The notes under the pieces were generated by a model. The model had not been told where the DNA came from. It searched no databases and was given only the letters and a program-made list of their open reading frames with translations. The position numbers and the translations under genes are program-made. 64,000 nucleotides of DNA from Erwinia phyllosphaerae (GTDB lineage Bacteria; Pseudomonadota; Gammaproteobacteria; Enterobacterales; Enterobacteriaceae), in contig NZ_JAHSPF010000009.1 in the NCBI RefSeq assembly GCF_019132875.1, forward strand, positions 144,957 to 208,956. Reading direction: 5' to 3'. Below are positions 8,466 to 16,726 of the stretch, in pieces; position 1 is the first letter of the stretch; the number at the start of each line of letters is the position of its first letter.

Positions 8466-9646
8466 CAGACAAACCGCAAGTGGATTTTACGGAGGTGGTG
8501 AAAGAAAGCGGGATGCCGGTGACGGAAGTGGAGCTGAAAGCGCACTTTACGGCTATTGCCGCGCAGGAGGGGCTTATCACCAACACGTCGCGCATGTCGC
8601 CGTTCTGGCGGCTGGTCACGGCCATTATCACCGCGCCGGTGCTGTGGCTGGCGGACGTCATGATCAACACGGTGCTGGTAAATATGTTCGTGGCCACGGC
8701 GGGCGGTCAGATGCTGCGGCTGCTGGCATGGGCGGTAAACGTCACGGCAAAACCGGCCAGCCGCGCTGAGGGCGTGATCCGGTTCACTAAGGAAAGCGCC
8801 GGGGCAGATGTGACTGTGCAGGCCGGTACACGTATCCAGACTGAGCGCATTAACGGCGTGGTTTACGAGCTTGTGACCGTTGCTGATTTCACCATTCCGG
8901 CAGGGGAATCCAGCGCGCTGATCCCGGTGCGTGCGTCAGATGTAGGGGCCGCGTGGAACCTTGCGCCGGGTTATTACCGCATCCTGCCGGTGGCCGTCAC
9001 CGGCATCACGCAGGCGGAGAGTGAGGAAGACTGGCTGACCGTGCCGGGCGCAGATGAAGAGAGTGATGACGAGCTGCGCGAGCGCTGCCGCAATCAGTTT
9101 AACCTGGTGGGTAACTACCATACCGACGCGGTTTACCGCTCAATGATTGCCGGGGTAGTAGGGCTGAGCATTGATCGGATTTTCTTCCTGCACGATGCGC
9201 CGCGCGGGCCGGGAACGGCAAATGCTTATCTTCTGCTGGATTCCGGCGTGCTGTCAGAGCCGTTTATTACGGCGGTGAATGACTACATCAACACACAGGG
9301 CCATCACGGCCACGGCGACGATATGCAGTGCTTCGCAATGCCGGAAACCCGGCACGATCTGAGCGTGAAAATGTATCTGAAGAACCTGGACAACGTAACA
9401 GCCGAAAATCAGGCGCTGTTGATAAAAAACGCCGGAAACCTGATCCGCAGCGCATTCCGCGAAAACGCTGATTATGACGTTAAAAAGACGTGGCCCTACG
9501 CACGCTTTTCATTTTCGAACCTTGGGCGTGAGCTGCACAGGACGTTTCCGGAGGTCGATTCGGTCACCTTTTCGCTGGACGATATCGTCAGTGATTTAAG
9601 TGTGCCGCGTCTTAACAGCCTGACAGTGAGCATTGAACATGACTGA
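8462..9646 (+). CDS. J: Baseplate assembly protein J
   Basis: A 394-residue baseplate wedge protein of the gpJ family. Typical segments are DVTVQAGTRIQ (residues ~118-128), VGAAWNLAPG, and the PGADEESDDELRERCR motif (residues ~194-209) followed by a GPGTANAYLLLDSG region. Baseplate J proteins connect the sheath-tube end to the fibre-bearing wedge. Four-base overlap with the preceding gene and an 8-bp overlap with gene I indicate coupled translation. Length is longer than P2 gpJ (302) but normal for HP1-type phages. Confidence 0.92.
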   Translation: MTDKPQVDFTEVVKESGMPVTEVELKAHFTAIAAQEGLITNTSRMSPFWRLVTAIITAPVLWLADVMINTVLVNMFVATAGGQMLRLLAWAVNVTAKPASRAEGVIRFTKESAGADVTVQAGTRIQTERINGVVYELVTVADFTIPAGESSALIPVRASDVGAAWNLAPGYYRILPVAVTGITQAESEEDWLTVPGADEESDDELRERCRNQFNLVGNYHTDAVYRSMIAGVVGLSIDRIFFLHDAPRGPGTANAYLLLDSGVLSEPFITAVNDYINTQGHHGHGDDMQCFAMPETRHDLSVKMYLKNLDNVTAENQALLIKNAGNLIRSAFRENADYDVKKTWPYARFSFSNLGRELHRTFPEVDSVTFSLDDIVSDLSVPRLNSLTVSIEHD

Positions 9647-10226
9647 TTTCGATAAAAAGCTGGCCGGGTTGCGTCTGCCCACGTGGATGCGCAAAGGGGA
9701 GCCGGACAAACTTCTGAAAGCCGCGCGCCGGTTCTGGGCGCAGGTTTACGGCTGGATTACGTGGCCGGTCAGCCAGTTTGATCCGCTGACCTGTTCTGAA
9801 CCGCTGCTGAATCTGCTGGCATATGACCGGGATATTACCCGCTTTAACGGTGAGCCGCTTTCGCTGTTCCGCAGGCGCGTGGCGTTTGCGTTTATCAACG
9901 CGCGCGATGCCGGGTCCGTGGCAGGTTTTATCAGCATTTTTGAGCGGCTGGGTATCGGTTATGTGGAGCTGGTTGAGCGCCAGCCCGGCATTGACTGGGA
10001 CGTAATACAGGTACGCGTTTCTGACAGCCAGATTGCGGACAACGCGCAGCTGCTGCTGCAGATTATCCAGCAGTACGGCAGGACGTGCCGCCGCTATCAG
10101 TTTGAGGTGATCACCTCGCAGCCATTCGCCATCCGTGCAGGCTGGGACCAGGGTGAATATGTGGTGTACCCGGCGCGCATCGCCGGGGCGGACGTGGCCA
10201 GCGCGACGTTCAGCGCAGGAATTTAA
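9639..10226 (+). CDS. I: Baseplate/tail protein I
   Basis: The 195-residue product matches the tail protein I family: an N-terminal LRLPTWMRKGEP start, a tryptophan-rich stretch (FWAQVYGWITWPVSQFDP), and a FRRRVAFAFINARDAGSVAGF segment. It caps the wedge next to J and attaches the fibre. The ATG at 9639 is chosen over an upstream TTG because it overlaps the J stop by 8 bp and the family begins with MTDFD-like residues. It is followed after 9 bp by the fibre gene. Confidence 0.86.
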   Translation: MTDFDKKLAGLRLPTWMRKGEPDKLLKAARRFWAQVYGWITWPVSQFDPLTCSEPLLNLLAYDRDITRFNGEPLSLFRRRVAFAFINARDAGSVAGFISIFERLGIGYVELVERQPGIDWDVIQVRVSDSQIADNAQLLLQIIQQYGRTCRRYQFEVITSQPFAIRAGWDQGEYVVYPARIAGADVASATFSAGI

Positions 10227-10235
10227 GGAAAAACT

Positions 10236-12143
10236 ATGTCACAGACAGTTATCACGACAGCATTTGAGCAGTGGAAAGCGCGCCAGGCGGAATCCGGTGA
10301 GCCGGTTTTACTGGATGGGTTTATTTTTGCGAACGTGCCGGGCCTCGATCCGGCTAAGCCGGTAGACCGCAGTGAGGGCATCCCGCCAGAGGCACAAATC
10401 GTTCACCGGCAGGCGGTCACGCGCAAAGGCGTGGTGAATCAGAATGCGGTGGTGCATTCGGTGGTACTGGGCGCGGACACGGGCGATTTTACGTTTAACT
10501 GGATTGGCCTTGTGAACAGCGCAACCGGCACGCTGGCCATGATCGTACATGCCCCGGCACAGCAGAAGCTGAAAACCCGTGAAGGCCAGCAGGGCAACGT
10601 TCTGACACGTTCATTCCTGATGGAGTACAGCGGCGCACAGCAGGAAACCGGTATCAGTACGCCAGCGGAAACGTGGCAGATTGATTTCACCGCGCGCATG
10701 GGGGCGATGGATGAACGTCAGCGCCTGGAAAACAGCGATATTTACGGCCCGGCTGCGTTTTTCGGTGATGGCTGGCTGGTCGGCAAAAGCGGCACACAGT
10801 TTTTTGTTTCCCGTGGTGCGGGATACGTGGGCGGGCTGCGTGCGCAGCTGGATGCGGACCAGAATATTACGGTCGGCGTGAAGCCGGTAAAAGTGTGGCT
10901 GGACGTGTGCTTTACCGGGACGCTGGCCAGCGTCTGGGGCGTGCAGAGCAAAATCACTGTGGCGGCTGATCTTGCTGATTATGAGCTGGATGGCGTGAAG
11001 CATTACGTGTCAGCGCTGGCGGGTATTGACGCCGCCGGGAACATCACGGACCTGCGCCCTAAAGGGTCGCTGGATAATCAGCAGGCCACTGATGCGCTGA
11101 AAAAACATGAGCAATCACGCAATCACCCGGATGCGACACTGAAAGAGAAAGGCTTTGTTCAACTGAGCAGTGCAACAGACAGCGCCAGCGAAACGGCAGC
11201 AGCCACGCCTAAAGCCGTAAAAGCAGCAAACGACAATGCAAACTCGCGACTGAAGATATCTGAAAATCTTAAAGACCTTGCGGATAAAAACGAAGCGCGA
11301 AAGGCTCTTTCACTGGATCAGGTCGGTAACTACAAAGCCGTGCAGGCTAATGGCGGTAAACATTCTTCAGGCGCACACAGTATTTTTATTGACTGGGGCG
11401 ATGACGGAAAGCTGCACGCGACAGTGGATACAACAGATGTAGGGGCGCTGTTTACCACGGCTAACCCGCCGAGTGCAGCACAGACAGGCGCTTATCCTGT
11501 CACCGGTGGCACGCTGAATGAGGAAGCCAGCGTTACCGTAATTTCAAATACTAAAAGTGGTAGTGCGGGGCAGGCACTTTACGCCCCTTTGTTTCGATCC
11601 TGTCTCAAAAACAGAGGCGGCGACAGGGATTTTAAGGATGGCGCGTCGGCCTGTTTTCGCATGGTTGAAGTTATCGGAAATTATGCGTTTGCAGAGGTTC
11701 TGGTGGATGGTTTTGGCGTGGTCCATTCCTTTGCATTCCGCAATGACGGTAGTTTCAGGGCACCGGCCGCGCTTTACGCAGGAGGGGCCATTGTCTCTAC
11801 CGATGGCAATGTTTACGGCTCTATCTGGGGAGGATGGATTAGCAACTGGATTAACGGCCAGCTTGGTAACGTAAATAACACTATCAACGCGGTAAATGGC
11901 AGAGCTAATGATGCCTGGAACAAAGCAAATGATGCGCAGCTGAACAGGGTTCAGGATGTTGCTCTGGGTGGTGAGGGCGCATTCCTCATTGTTAAAAACG
12001 GCCAGCAACGTGTTCCCGGTGGTTGTGTGATGACCGGCTGGAATTATGAAGGCGACAATCCCGGCGGGGATACGGTGTTTTACCGTCCCATTCAGAAATA
12101 TGTCCCGTCAATGGGATGGGTAAATGTAGGGCATACGGCATGA
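10236..12143 (+). CDS. H: Tail fibre protein H
   Basis: A 635-residue fibre. The N-terminal ~160 residues are the tail-collar fibre attachment domain (DUF3751 type; SQTVITTAFEQWKARQAE start). A middle region contains the phage fibre repeat RNHPDATLKEKGFVQLSS (residues ~288-306) and a following SASETAAATPKAVKAAND stretch. The C-terminal third is more AT-rich and variable in character, ending in a GWVNVGHTA tip, and would bind the host receptor. The following gene is its assembly chaperone. Start has a good AAGGA site. Confidence 0.9.
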   Translation: MSQTVITTAFEQWKARQAESGEPVLLDGFIFANVPGLDPAKPVDRSEGIPPEAQIVHRQAVTRKGVVNQNAVVHSVVLGADTGDFTFNWIGLVNSATGTLAMIVHAPAQQKLKTREGQQGNVLTRSFLMEYSGAQQETGISTPAETWQIDFTARMGAMDERQRLENSDIYGPAAFFGDGWLVGKSGTQFFVSRGAGYVGGLRAQLDADQNITVGVKPVKVWLDVCFTGTLASVWGVQSKITVAADLADYELDGVKHYVSALAGIDAAGNITDLRPKGSLDNQQATDALKKHEQSRNHPDATLKEKGFVQLSSATDSASETAAATPKAVKAANDNANSRLKISENLKDLADKNEARKALSLDQVGNYKAVQANGGKHSSGAHSIFIDWGDDGKLHATVDTTDVGALFTTANPPSAAQTGAYPVTGGTLNEEASVTVISNTKSGSAGQALYAPLFRSCLKNRGGDRDFKDGASACFRMVEVIGNYAFAEVLVDGFGVVHSFAFRNDGSFRAPAALYAGGAIVSTDGNVYGSIWGGWISNWINGQLGNVNNTINAVNGRANDAWNKANDAQLNRVQDVALGGEGAFLIVKNGQQRVPGGCVMTGWNYEGDNPGGDTVFYRPIQKYVPSMGWVNVGHTA

Positions 12144-12670
12144 TGTTAATACTCAAAAATTTCACGCAGTACATTCCGGAATATGCGGATTTAATGATCC
12201 CCGCGCTTTATTTTCAGAGTGAGAAAGGTGAGGACTGGTATTTTCACCGTATGCGCTTCAGCGATGACACGCTTAAAGTCTGCTTTGACAGCGACGGCGT
12301 GATCCGTTCTTTCGGGTTTGACGCATCGCGCCTTTACCCTGGCGGATATTCCGTTGCTGAAGTCGAAAAAGAAGCGGTTCCCGAAGGTATCTCAATTGAT
12401 GGTTCATGGATGTTTGACGGTTCCGCAATCGTCCCGCGCACCTACACCCAGGCTGAAAGGGTTGAGCTGGCAGATAAAAAACGCCTGTCACTTATTGCTG
12501 ATGCGGTTGCAGAAATGTCCCCGCTACTGGATGCGGTTGAGCTGGGCAGAGCAACCGCTGAGCAGTCTGCCCGTCTGACAGCGCTGAAAAATTACCGCCT
12601 TGATCTGATTGAGCTTGATGTTTCAGACCCGGATAACATTGTATGGCCGGAGCTGAATGATGTGGCGTGA
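12140..12670 (+). CDS. G: Tail fibre assembly chaperone G
   Basis: A 176-residue protein of the tail fibre assembly family (P2 gpG / lambda Tfa type), with the typical C-terminal part ERVELADKKRLSLIADAV (residues ~104-121) and the YRLDLIELDVSDPDNIVWPE-like end (shown in two parts: YRLDLIEL, DNIVWP). It folds or trimerises the fibre C-terminus. The start is one of two ATGs in ATGATG overlapping the fibre stop. Confidence 0.88.
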   Translation: MMLILKNFTQYIPEYADLMIPALYFQSEKGEDWYFHRMRFSDDTLKVCFDSDGVIRSFGFDASRLYPGGYSVAEVEKEAVPEGISIDGSWMFDGSAIVPRTYTQAERVELADKKRLSLIADAVAEMSPLLDAVELGRATAEQSARLTALKNYRLDLIELDVSDPDNIVWPELNDVA

Positions 12671-13385
12671 GGCGCGGCTGGCGCTGACGGATGCAGTGAC
12701 CGCGCTGAACTGCAGCATGGTCCCGGTGCATCCGTGGATTTACGGGCTGGGACAGCAAACCGATAACGGCGCGTATCTGAGTCCGGTTAACGCCACGGCC
12801 TATCTGGCGCAGAAGCTGGCAGGCATCGGCGGAAAGTCTGACGTGGTGATTCTGATGGTGGCCAGCCAGACGCATGACAGTTTTATGTCCTCACTGAACC
12901 AGCTGACTGAGGTTTTTCCGGCACCAGCGTTTGTGCAGGTAAAGCGGCTGGCGCAGTCAGCCGCCACGCTGGCCACGGAAAAGATGCAGCTGCCTGCAGG
13001 TATGAGCGCTGCGCTGCCGCCGTCAGTGCCGCTGTCCGTGCCATCCAGCCGCGCCGCGTTTGCAGCCGCTGCCGTGAAACAGGCACAGAGCGAAGCAGGC
13101 GCGGCGGCAGGGCTTGACGGGCTGAAAGCGCAGCTGGCTGCGTTTGGCCAGAAACGTGATGCCATGCTGGCAGACATTGCCGCCGGGCTGGGCGATCTGC
13201 AGGGCAAAAGCGCACGGGCATGGGTGTTTACCGGCAGCGGCGATGTGGTGACTACGCTCACGCAGCTGGTGAAAGACATTCCGCAGCCGTCCGCTGTGCA
13301 TACGGCTGCGGTGATGCTGGTCGGTGACAATCTTGAAGGAATAAGAGGCATGATCCATGAGTACAAACCCGACGCTGGCGCTTAA
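12657..13385 (+). CDS. Phage structural protein of unknown role (HP1-like late region)
   Basis: A 242-residue protein I cannot assign to a function. It lies between the fibre chaperone and a baseplate gene, overlapping both (14 and 29 bp), so it is almost certainly a late structural or assembly protein. The N-terminal 120 residues look globular; the middle (residues ~125-185) is Ala-rich and probably helical (AAFAAAAVKQAQSEAGAAAG). No signal peptide or catalytic motif is visible. Homologues at this spot are expected in HP1/K139-like phages. Confidence 0.72.
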   Translation: MMWREARLALTDAVTALNCSMVPVHPWIYGLGQQTDNGAYLSPVNATAYLAQKLAGIGGKSDVVILMVASQTHDSFMSSLNQLTEVFPAPAFVQVKRLAQSAATLATEKMQLPAGMSAALPPSVPLSVPSSRAAFAAAAVKQAQSEAGAAAGLDGLKAQLAAFGQKRDAMLADIAAGLGDLQGKSARAWVFTGSGDVVTTLTQLVKDIPQPSAVHTAAVMLVGDNLEGIRGMIHEYKPDAGA

Positions 13386-13902
13386 CGGTGAGGGCATCCC
13401 GCTTAAAAATATGCGGGTTACCGTTTCAATGGCTTTTCAGGACAAAGACCAGTCCGGGCAGACCAGTTCAACGGCAAAGGCAGAGCAGGGCATCAAGGGA
13501 AAAGAGCTGCGGATCAGCGGCGAAATCGGGTTCAGTGATATTGCCCTGCTGAAGCGCATTTTTGAGCTGGCGTCTGCAACTGATGCCAGTGGCCAGCGGC
13601 AGAAATACCGCGTGGCGCATGAGGTGGCGCGCGCGGTGAGTTTTCGCGAGGCGACTTTCACTGGCAACGTGGACGCACCACAGCAGGAAGGAAAAATGTC
13701 CTGGCTGATAACGTTCACGCTGACTGAGCATGTAAGCGTTCAGGAAAAGCGCGAAGCGCGCGCAAGCGGTAAAACTACGGCCACGAAACAGACCGGCAGC
13801 GGCAGCGCGGGCGGCAGAGGGCAGGCCGCAGGCGAGAGTGAAGAACAAATGACGTGGTTTGAGCGCAAAGTGCTTAAGCCGGTGAATGACGCACTGGAAT
13901 AG
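13357..13902 (+). CDS. Baseplate complex protein
   Basis: A 181-residue protein resembling the small beta-rich baseplate proteins placed before the hub gene in HP1-like phages. The first ~125 residues look like one domain (MSTNPTLALNGEGIPLKNMR start), followed by a Gly/Ser/Thr/Gln-rich linker (ASGKTTATKQTGSGSAGG) and a short C-terminal helix that may be an anchor to the hub. The start overlaps the previous gene by 29 bp; 2 bp separate it from the hub gene. Specific role is inferred. Confidence 0.74.
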   Translation: MSTNPTLALNGEGIPLKNMRVTVSMAFQDKDQSGQTSSTAKAEQGIKGKELRISGEIGFSDIALLKRIFELASATDASGQRQKYRVAHEVARAVSFREATFTGNVDAPQQEGKMSWLITFTLTEHVSVQEKREARASGKTTATKQTGSGSAGGRGQAAGESEEQMTWFERKVLKPVNDALE

Positions 13903-13904
13903 CG

Positions 13905-15581
13905 ATGAAACCTGTAACCCGGCTTTACCTGTCAACTGACGAAGTGCATCTGACGGATGCCGCTCTGGTACTGGAGCTTAACAGCTGTGGCCGTGGTTTT
14001 ATCACGGCAAAGACCAGCACGGATTACACCGGCAAAATGGTCCGCATTGACACCGGCTACCCTGACCGGCTGCTGCGCTGGTTTACCGGATACGTTGAGC
14101 GCTCGCAGCCTTCAGAAACCGGCTATCAGCGCCTTTTCATCCGGGAGCTGTGCGGCGTATTTGATCGCGCCTGGCCGTGCGCATTTCAGCACCCGACGCT
14201 TCGCCAGATTGCCGCCTGGCTGGAAGAACACAGCGGCCTGACCGTCACCGTGCCGCAGGCAGATTACAGCGACAGGCCGATCCCGCACTTCACGCACAGC
14301 GGCACGGGATTTCAGCTGCTGGCCAGTCTGGGGCGCGCCTTCGGGATTAATGATTACATCTGGTATCAGCTGCCTGATGGCAGCATGTATCTGGGCGGCG
14401 CTGAAAAGGCACTGTTTGCCGGTAAGCCGGTGGATATTCCGCCGGAGTTCAGCCAGTCCACTGCCGGTGGCAATACGATGACCGTACCTGTGATCCAGTC
14501 ACTTCGTCCGGGCGTGGAGGTGAACGGCCAGCGCGTGACAAAAGTGCAGCTGAACAGCGACACCATGACAATCACCTGGACGCCGCGAAACCGCACAACA
14601 GGTCAGCCGCTGCAGAAAACACCCGTGCAGCGTCAGGTTGAAAGCCATTACCCGGAGCTGGCCAGCGGCCTGCACCTGCCTAAAATGGCGCGCGTTGTTG
14701 CCCCGACAGAGGCGGTTAAAAGCGGAAACTTTGCTGACCCCTTCAGGCCACGCTATGCCGTCGATCTGCAGCTGCTTGATGCTGACGGCAATCCGGACGG
14801 CAGTACGCCGGTTTATCCTGCCGTGCCGTTACCCGTACCGATGGCCGGTAATGATTCCGGTATGTTCCAGTTCCCGCCAGAGGGTACGCTGGTTGAGGTC
14901 GGTTTTACCGGCGGACGCCCGGACAAGCCGTTTGTGCGCCAGACGATGCCGGAAGGGACCAGTCTGCCGGACGTTAAGCCGGGCGAACAGCTGCAGCAGC
15001 AGCGCGCGGAAGTATCACAGCGGGTAACACAGGCGGGAGACTGGGAGCGCCAGACCGATCAGGCCATCCGTGAAACGTCCATGAGCCGGGAGGTTAAAGC
15101 CGATACTGAAAAGCGTGAGCTGATCAGCAGGGAAACGACTGTGAAAGCAACGGACAGGACCACGGTGATCGGCACGGCGTCACTGATGGCCGGAGCCATT
15201 CAGCACGTTACAACCGGCAGTTACAGCGTGGCCGCGCAGCAGAGCCAGCTGATTAAAGTGGGCGGTAATGCGGAAACAGACGTCACCGGCAGCGCGGCGA
15301 TAAAAGTCGGTCAGGCACTGACTGAGAAAATTGGCCAGCTGCGCCAGAGCATTGCCGGGACGCGTCAGGAAATTATCGCGCCGGTGGTGTGGATTGGTTC
15401 AGAGAAGATTAACGTGGCCCAGCTGATGCTTGATACCGTGGCACTTGTGCAGCAGCTGGCTGAACAACTGGCCAGTCATACGCACCCGTCAACAGGACAG
15501 CCCACGAACAGCAGCGCTATCGGGCAGAGTGGCCAGCAGGCTGCTGCGCTTAGTAAGAAGTATTCCCCCGTCATTGGCTAA
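13905..15581 (+). CDS. D: Baseplate hub-spike fusion protein (gpD/gpV-like)
   Basis: A 558-residue protein that seems to join a hub and a spike. Residues 1 to ~270 resemble the gpD/gp27 hub fold. Residues ~270-350 look like the gp5 OB-fold (LPVPMAGNDSGMFQFPPEG, then EVGFTGGRPDKPFV). Residues ~360-480 carry a Val/Thr/Lys repeat (GNAETDVTGSAAIKVG) like the beta-helical spike. A terminal HTH motif in ASHTHPSTGQP (residues ~523-533) may bind metal at the spike tip. This plan equals that of VgrG. It is the last gene of the late operon. Confidence 0.8.
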   Translation: MKPVTRLYLSTDEVHLTDAALVLELNSCGRGFITAKTSTDYTGKMVRIDTGYPDRLLRWFTGYVERSQPSETGYQRLFIRELCGVFDRAWPCAFQHPTLRQIAAWLEEHSGLTVTVPQADYSDRPIPHFTHSGTGFQLLASLGRAFGINDYIWYQLPDGSMYLGGAEKALFAGKPVDIPPEFSQSTAGGNTMTVPVIQSLRPGVEVNGQRVTKVQLNSDTMTITWTPRNRTTGQPLQKTPVQRQVESHYPELASGLHLPKMARVVAPTEAVKSGNFADPFRPRYAVDLQLLDADGNPDGSTPVYPAVPLPVPMAGNDSGMFQFPPEGTLVEVGFTGGRPDKPFVRQTMPEGTSLPDVKPGEQLQQQRAEVSQRVTQAGDWERQTDQAIRETSMSREVKADTEKRELISRETTVKATDRTTVIGTASLMAGAIQHVTTGSYSVAAQQSQLIKVGGNAETDVTGSAAIKVGQALTEKIGQLRQSIAGTRQEIIAPVVWIGSEKINVAQLMLDTVALVQQLAEQLASHTHPSTGQPTNSSAIGQSGQQAAALSKKYSPVIG

Positions 15582-15593
15582 GCCATCACACTG

Positions 15594-15620
15594 ACCCGCT
15601 ATCACAGCGGGTTTTTTATT
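15594..15620 (+). terminator. Rho-independent terminator of the phage late operon
   Basis: A 7-bp stem (ACCCGCT/AGCGGGT) with a 5-base loop is followed by six Ts, 12 bp after the hub-spike stop codon. It closes the whole rightward late transcript. Confidence 0.9.
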
Positions 15621-16108
15621 ACCTGTCACCAGAGCGCCTCAGCCGCACTATGCGTCACGCACATGCGCAGCCATCTCGCACGCCAACCATAGATAGATCA
15701 TCCGCACAGCGTGGCACTGGCTGCGCGTCAGCCCCGGCAAAATAATCGCTGCGCAGACAAAATCGGCGCTACACCGCACCCGCCTGCAGGTTTTGCATCA
15801 CGAAAATTTTTCAGTTTTATTTTTTTACAAAGGGCGTGGCCAGACCGCGCCAGTACTGGGGTTCTGCCGGAGTTCGCCAACTGAAAAGAGCGAAAAGAAT
15901 TTCAGTGTTTTTCAGTTTTCTGGATCTCTGTTGGATCTCAGGATAAATGCAAGTTGTTGAATTTGAATGATATTAAAAATATTACTTCACCTTTTAGATC
16001 TCAAGTGGATCTCAGTAAATCTAAGTGAGTAAACCGCCAGCGTAGACAGGGCAAGGGCTGGCGAGGTTTCAGGTCATTTTACAAAACTGAAAACCTCAGT
16101 AAGCTATA
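15621..16108 (+). other. Non-coding prophage end with paired short repeats and a large hairpin
   Basis: No credible gene is seen here. The motif (G/A)GATCTC occurs four times as two pairs (15922 and 15933; 15996 and 16007); both pairs have an 11-bp spacing, one helical turn. TTTTCAGTT occurs forward at 15808 and 15909 and reversed at 15879 and 16085. A hairpin with an 11-bp stem and a small bulge spans 16031-16069. Such paired sites near a prophage end could be integrase arm-type or regulator-binding sites; that is inference. Confidence 0.55.
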
Positions 16109-16128
16109 TACTGTTTTTATGTACAGTA
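16109..16128 (+). promoter_or_regulatory. LexA (SOS) box
   Basis: The 20 bases TACTGTTTTTATGTACAGTA contain the CTGT-N8-ACAG core and match the E. coli LexA consensus at both half-sites including the flanking TA. It lies 24 bp before the next ATG and overlaps a TATACT element that could serve as -10, so LexA binding would block the promoter. Confidence 0.9.
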
Positions 16129-16152
16129 CTGCTGTTGGCAAGGGGCGAAAAA

Positions 16153-16446
16153 ATGCGACGGTTTTCACTTAATGGCGCGCTTTTTATGTTTATGGAGCGA
16201 GGAGAAAAGCTAACTGACGATGCGATCTGGAATGACCGCTGGGGACCGGGTAGCAGATACGTTCTATGGCCACGTGGGGAGTTTTGGGATGTGCGATTCA
16301 TGCAGGTTAAAAATAATAAACTGGAGTGGATCCAGGTTGCAGATGAGCCATTCAAAAGCCGCGATGCAGCTTGGCAAGTTGCTTATGCTGATTGGGAAAA
16401 GCGTATGGAAGCTTTTGAAATAATAAGAAAGACCATACGAGAGTAA
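16153..16446 (+). CDS. SOS-controlled small prophage protein, unknown
   Basis: A 97-residue protein I do not recognise. It is rich in Trp, Arg and Glu (RYVLWPRGEFWDVRF, then EWIQVADEPFKSRDAAW), has no signal peptide or membrane segment, and looks like a small globular cytoplasmic protein. The ATG is chosen for an AAGGGG site 8 bases upstream. The LexA box just before it says it is made after DNA damage. In P2-like phage 186 the LexA-controlled Tum antirepressor switches the prophage on; a similar function is possible here but no homology is seen. Confidence 0.7.
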   Translation: MRRFSLNGALFMFMERGEKLTDDAIWNDRWGPGSRYVLWPRGEFWDVRFMQVKNNKLEWIQVADEPFKSRDAAWQVAYADWEKRMEAFEIIRKTIRE

Positions 16447-16726
16447 TTGCAAACTGAAATCTTAATCAGCATATGAAATTAATAGATATTTTATCGGATT
16501 TTGATTACTTTGAGTGTTAAAAGAATTGTGTGCTTTAATTTTCATTGGTGCCCAAAAAAGTAAATTGAAAGCAACTTAATTCAAATTATTAGTCGTATTA
16601 TCGCATATTAAAGCTTAACTGTGATGAAGCAGGTTTTTTTCTTCAGAAGTCATTGGATAGCAGCAGAAGTTCTGTTAAGAATAATTTAACGTTGACGATT
16701 TATTTAATCGGACTTAGGAGGTGAGC
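16447..16726 (+). other. AT-rich leader of the SEFIR gene
   Basis: About 280 bp with low GC and no gene. It probably holds the promoter of the next gene; several AT-rich hexamers fit, and none is clearly better than the others. The stretch TTAGGAGGTGA at its end is an almost perfect anti-Shine-Dalgarno match. Confidence 0.4.

Noticed and set aside
16104..16355. Minus-strand frame opposite the SOS-controlled small gene
   Set aside because: No ribosome site, and it would run over the LexA box; the plus-strand gene has start signals and a regulated promoter.
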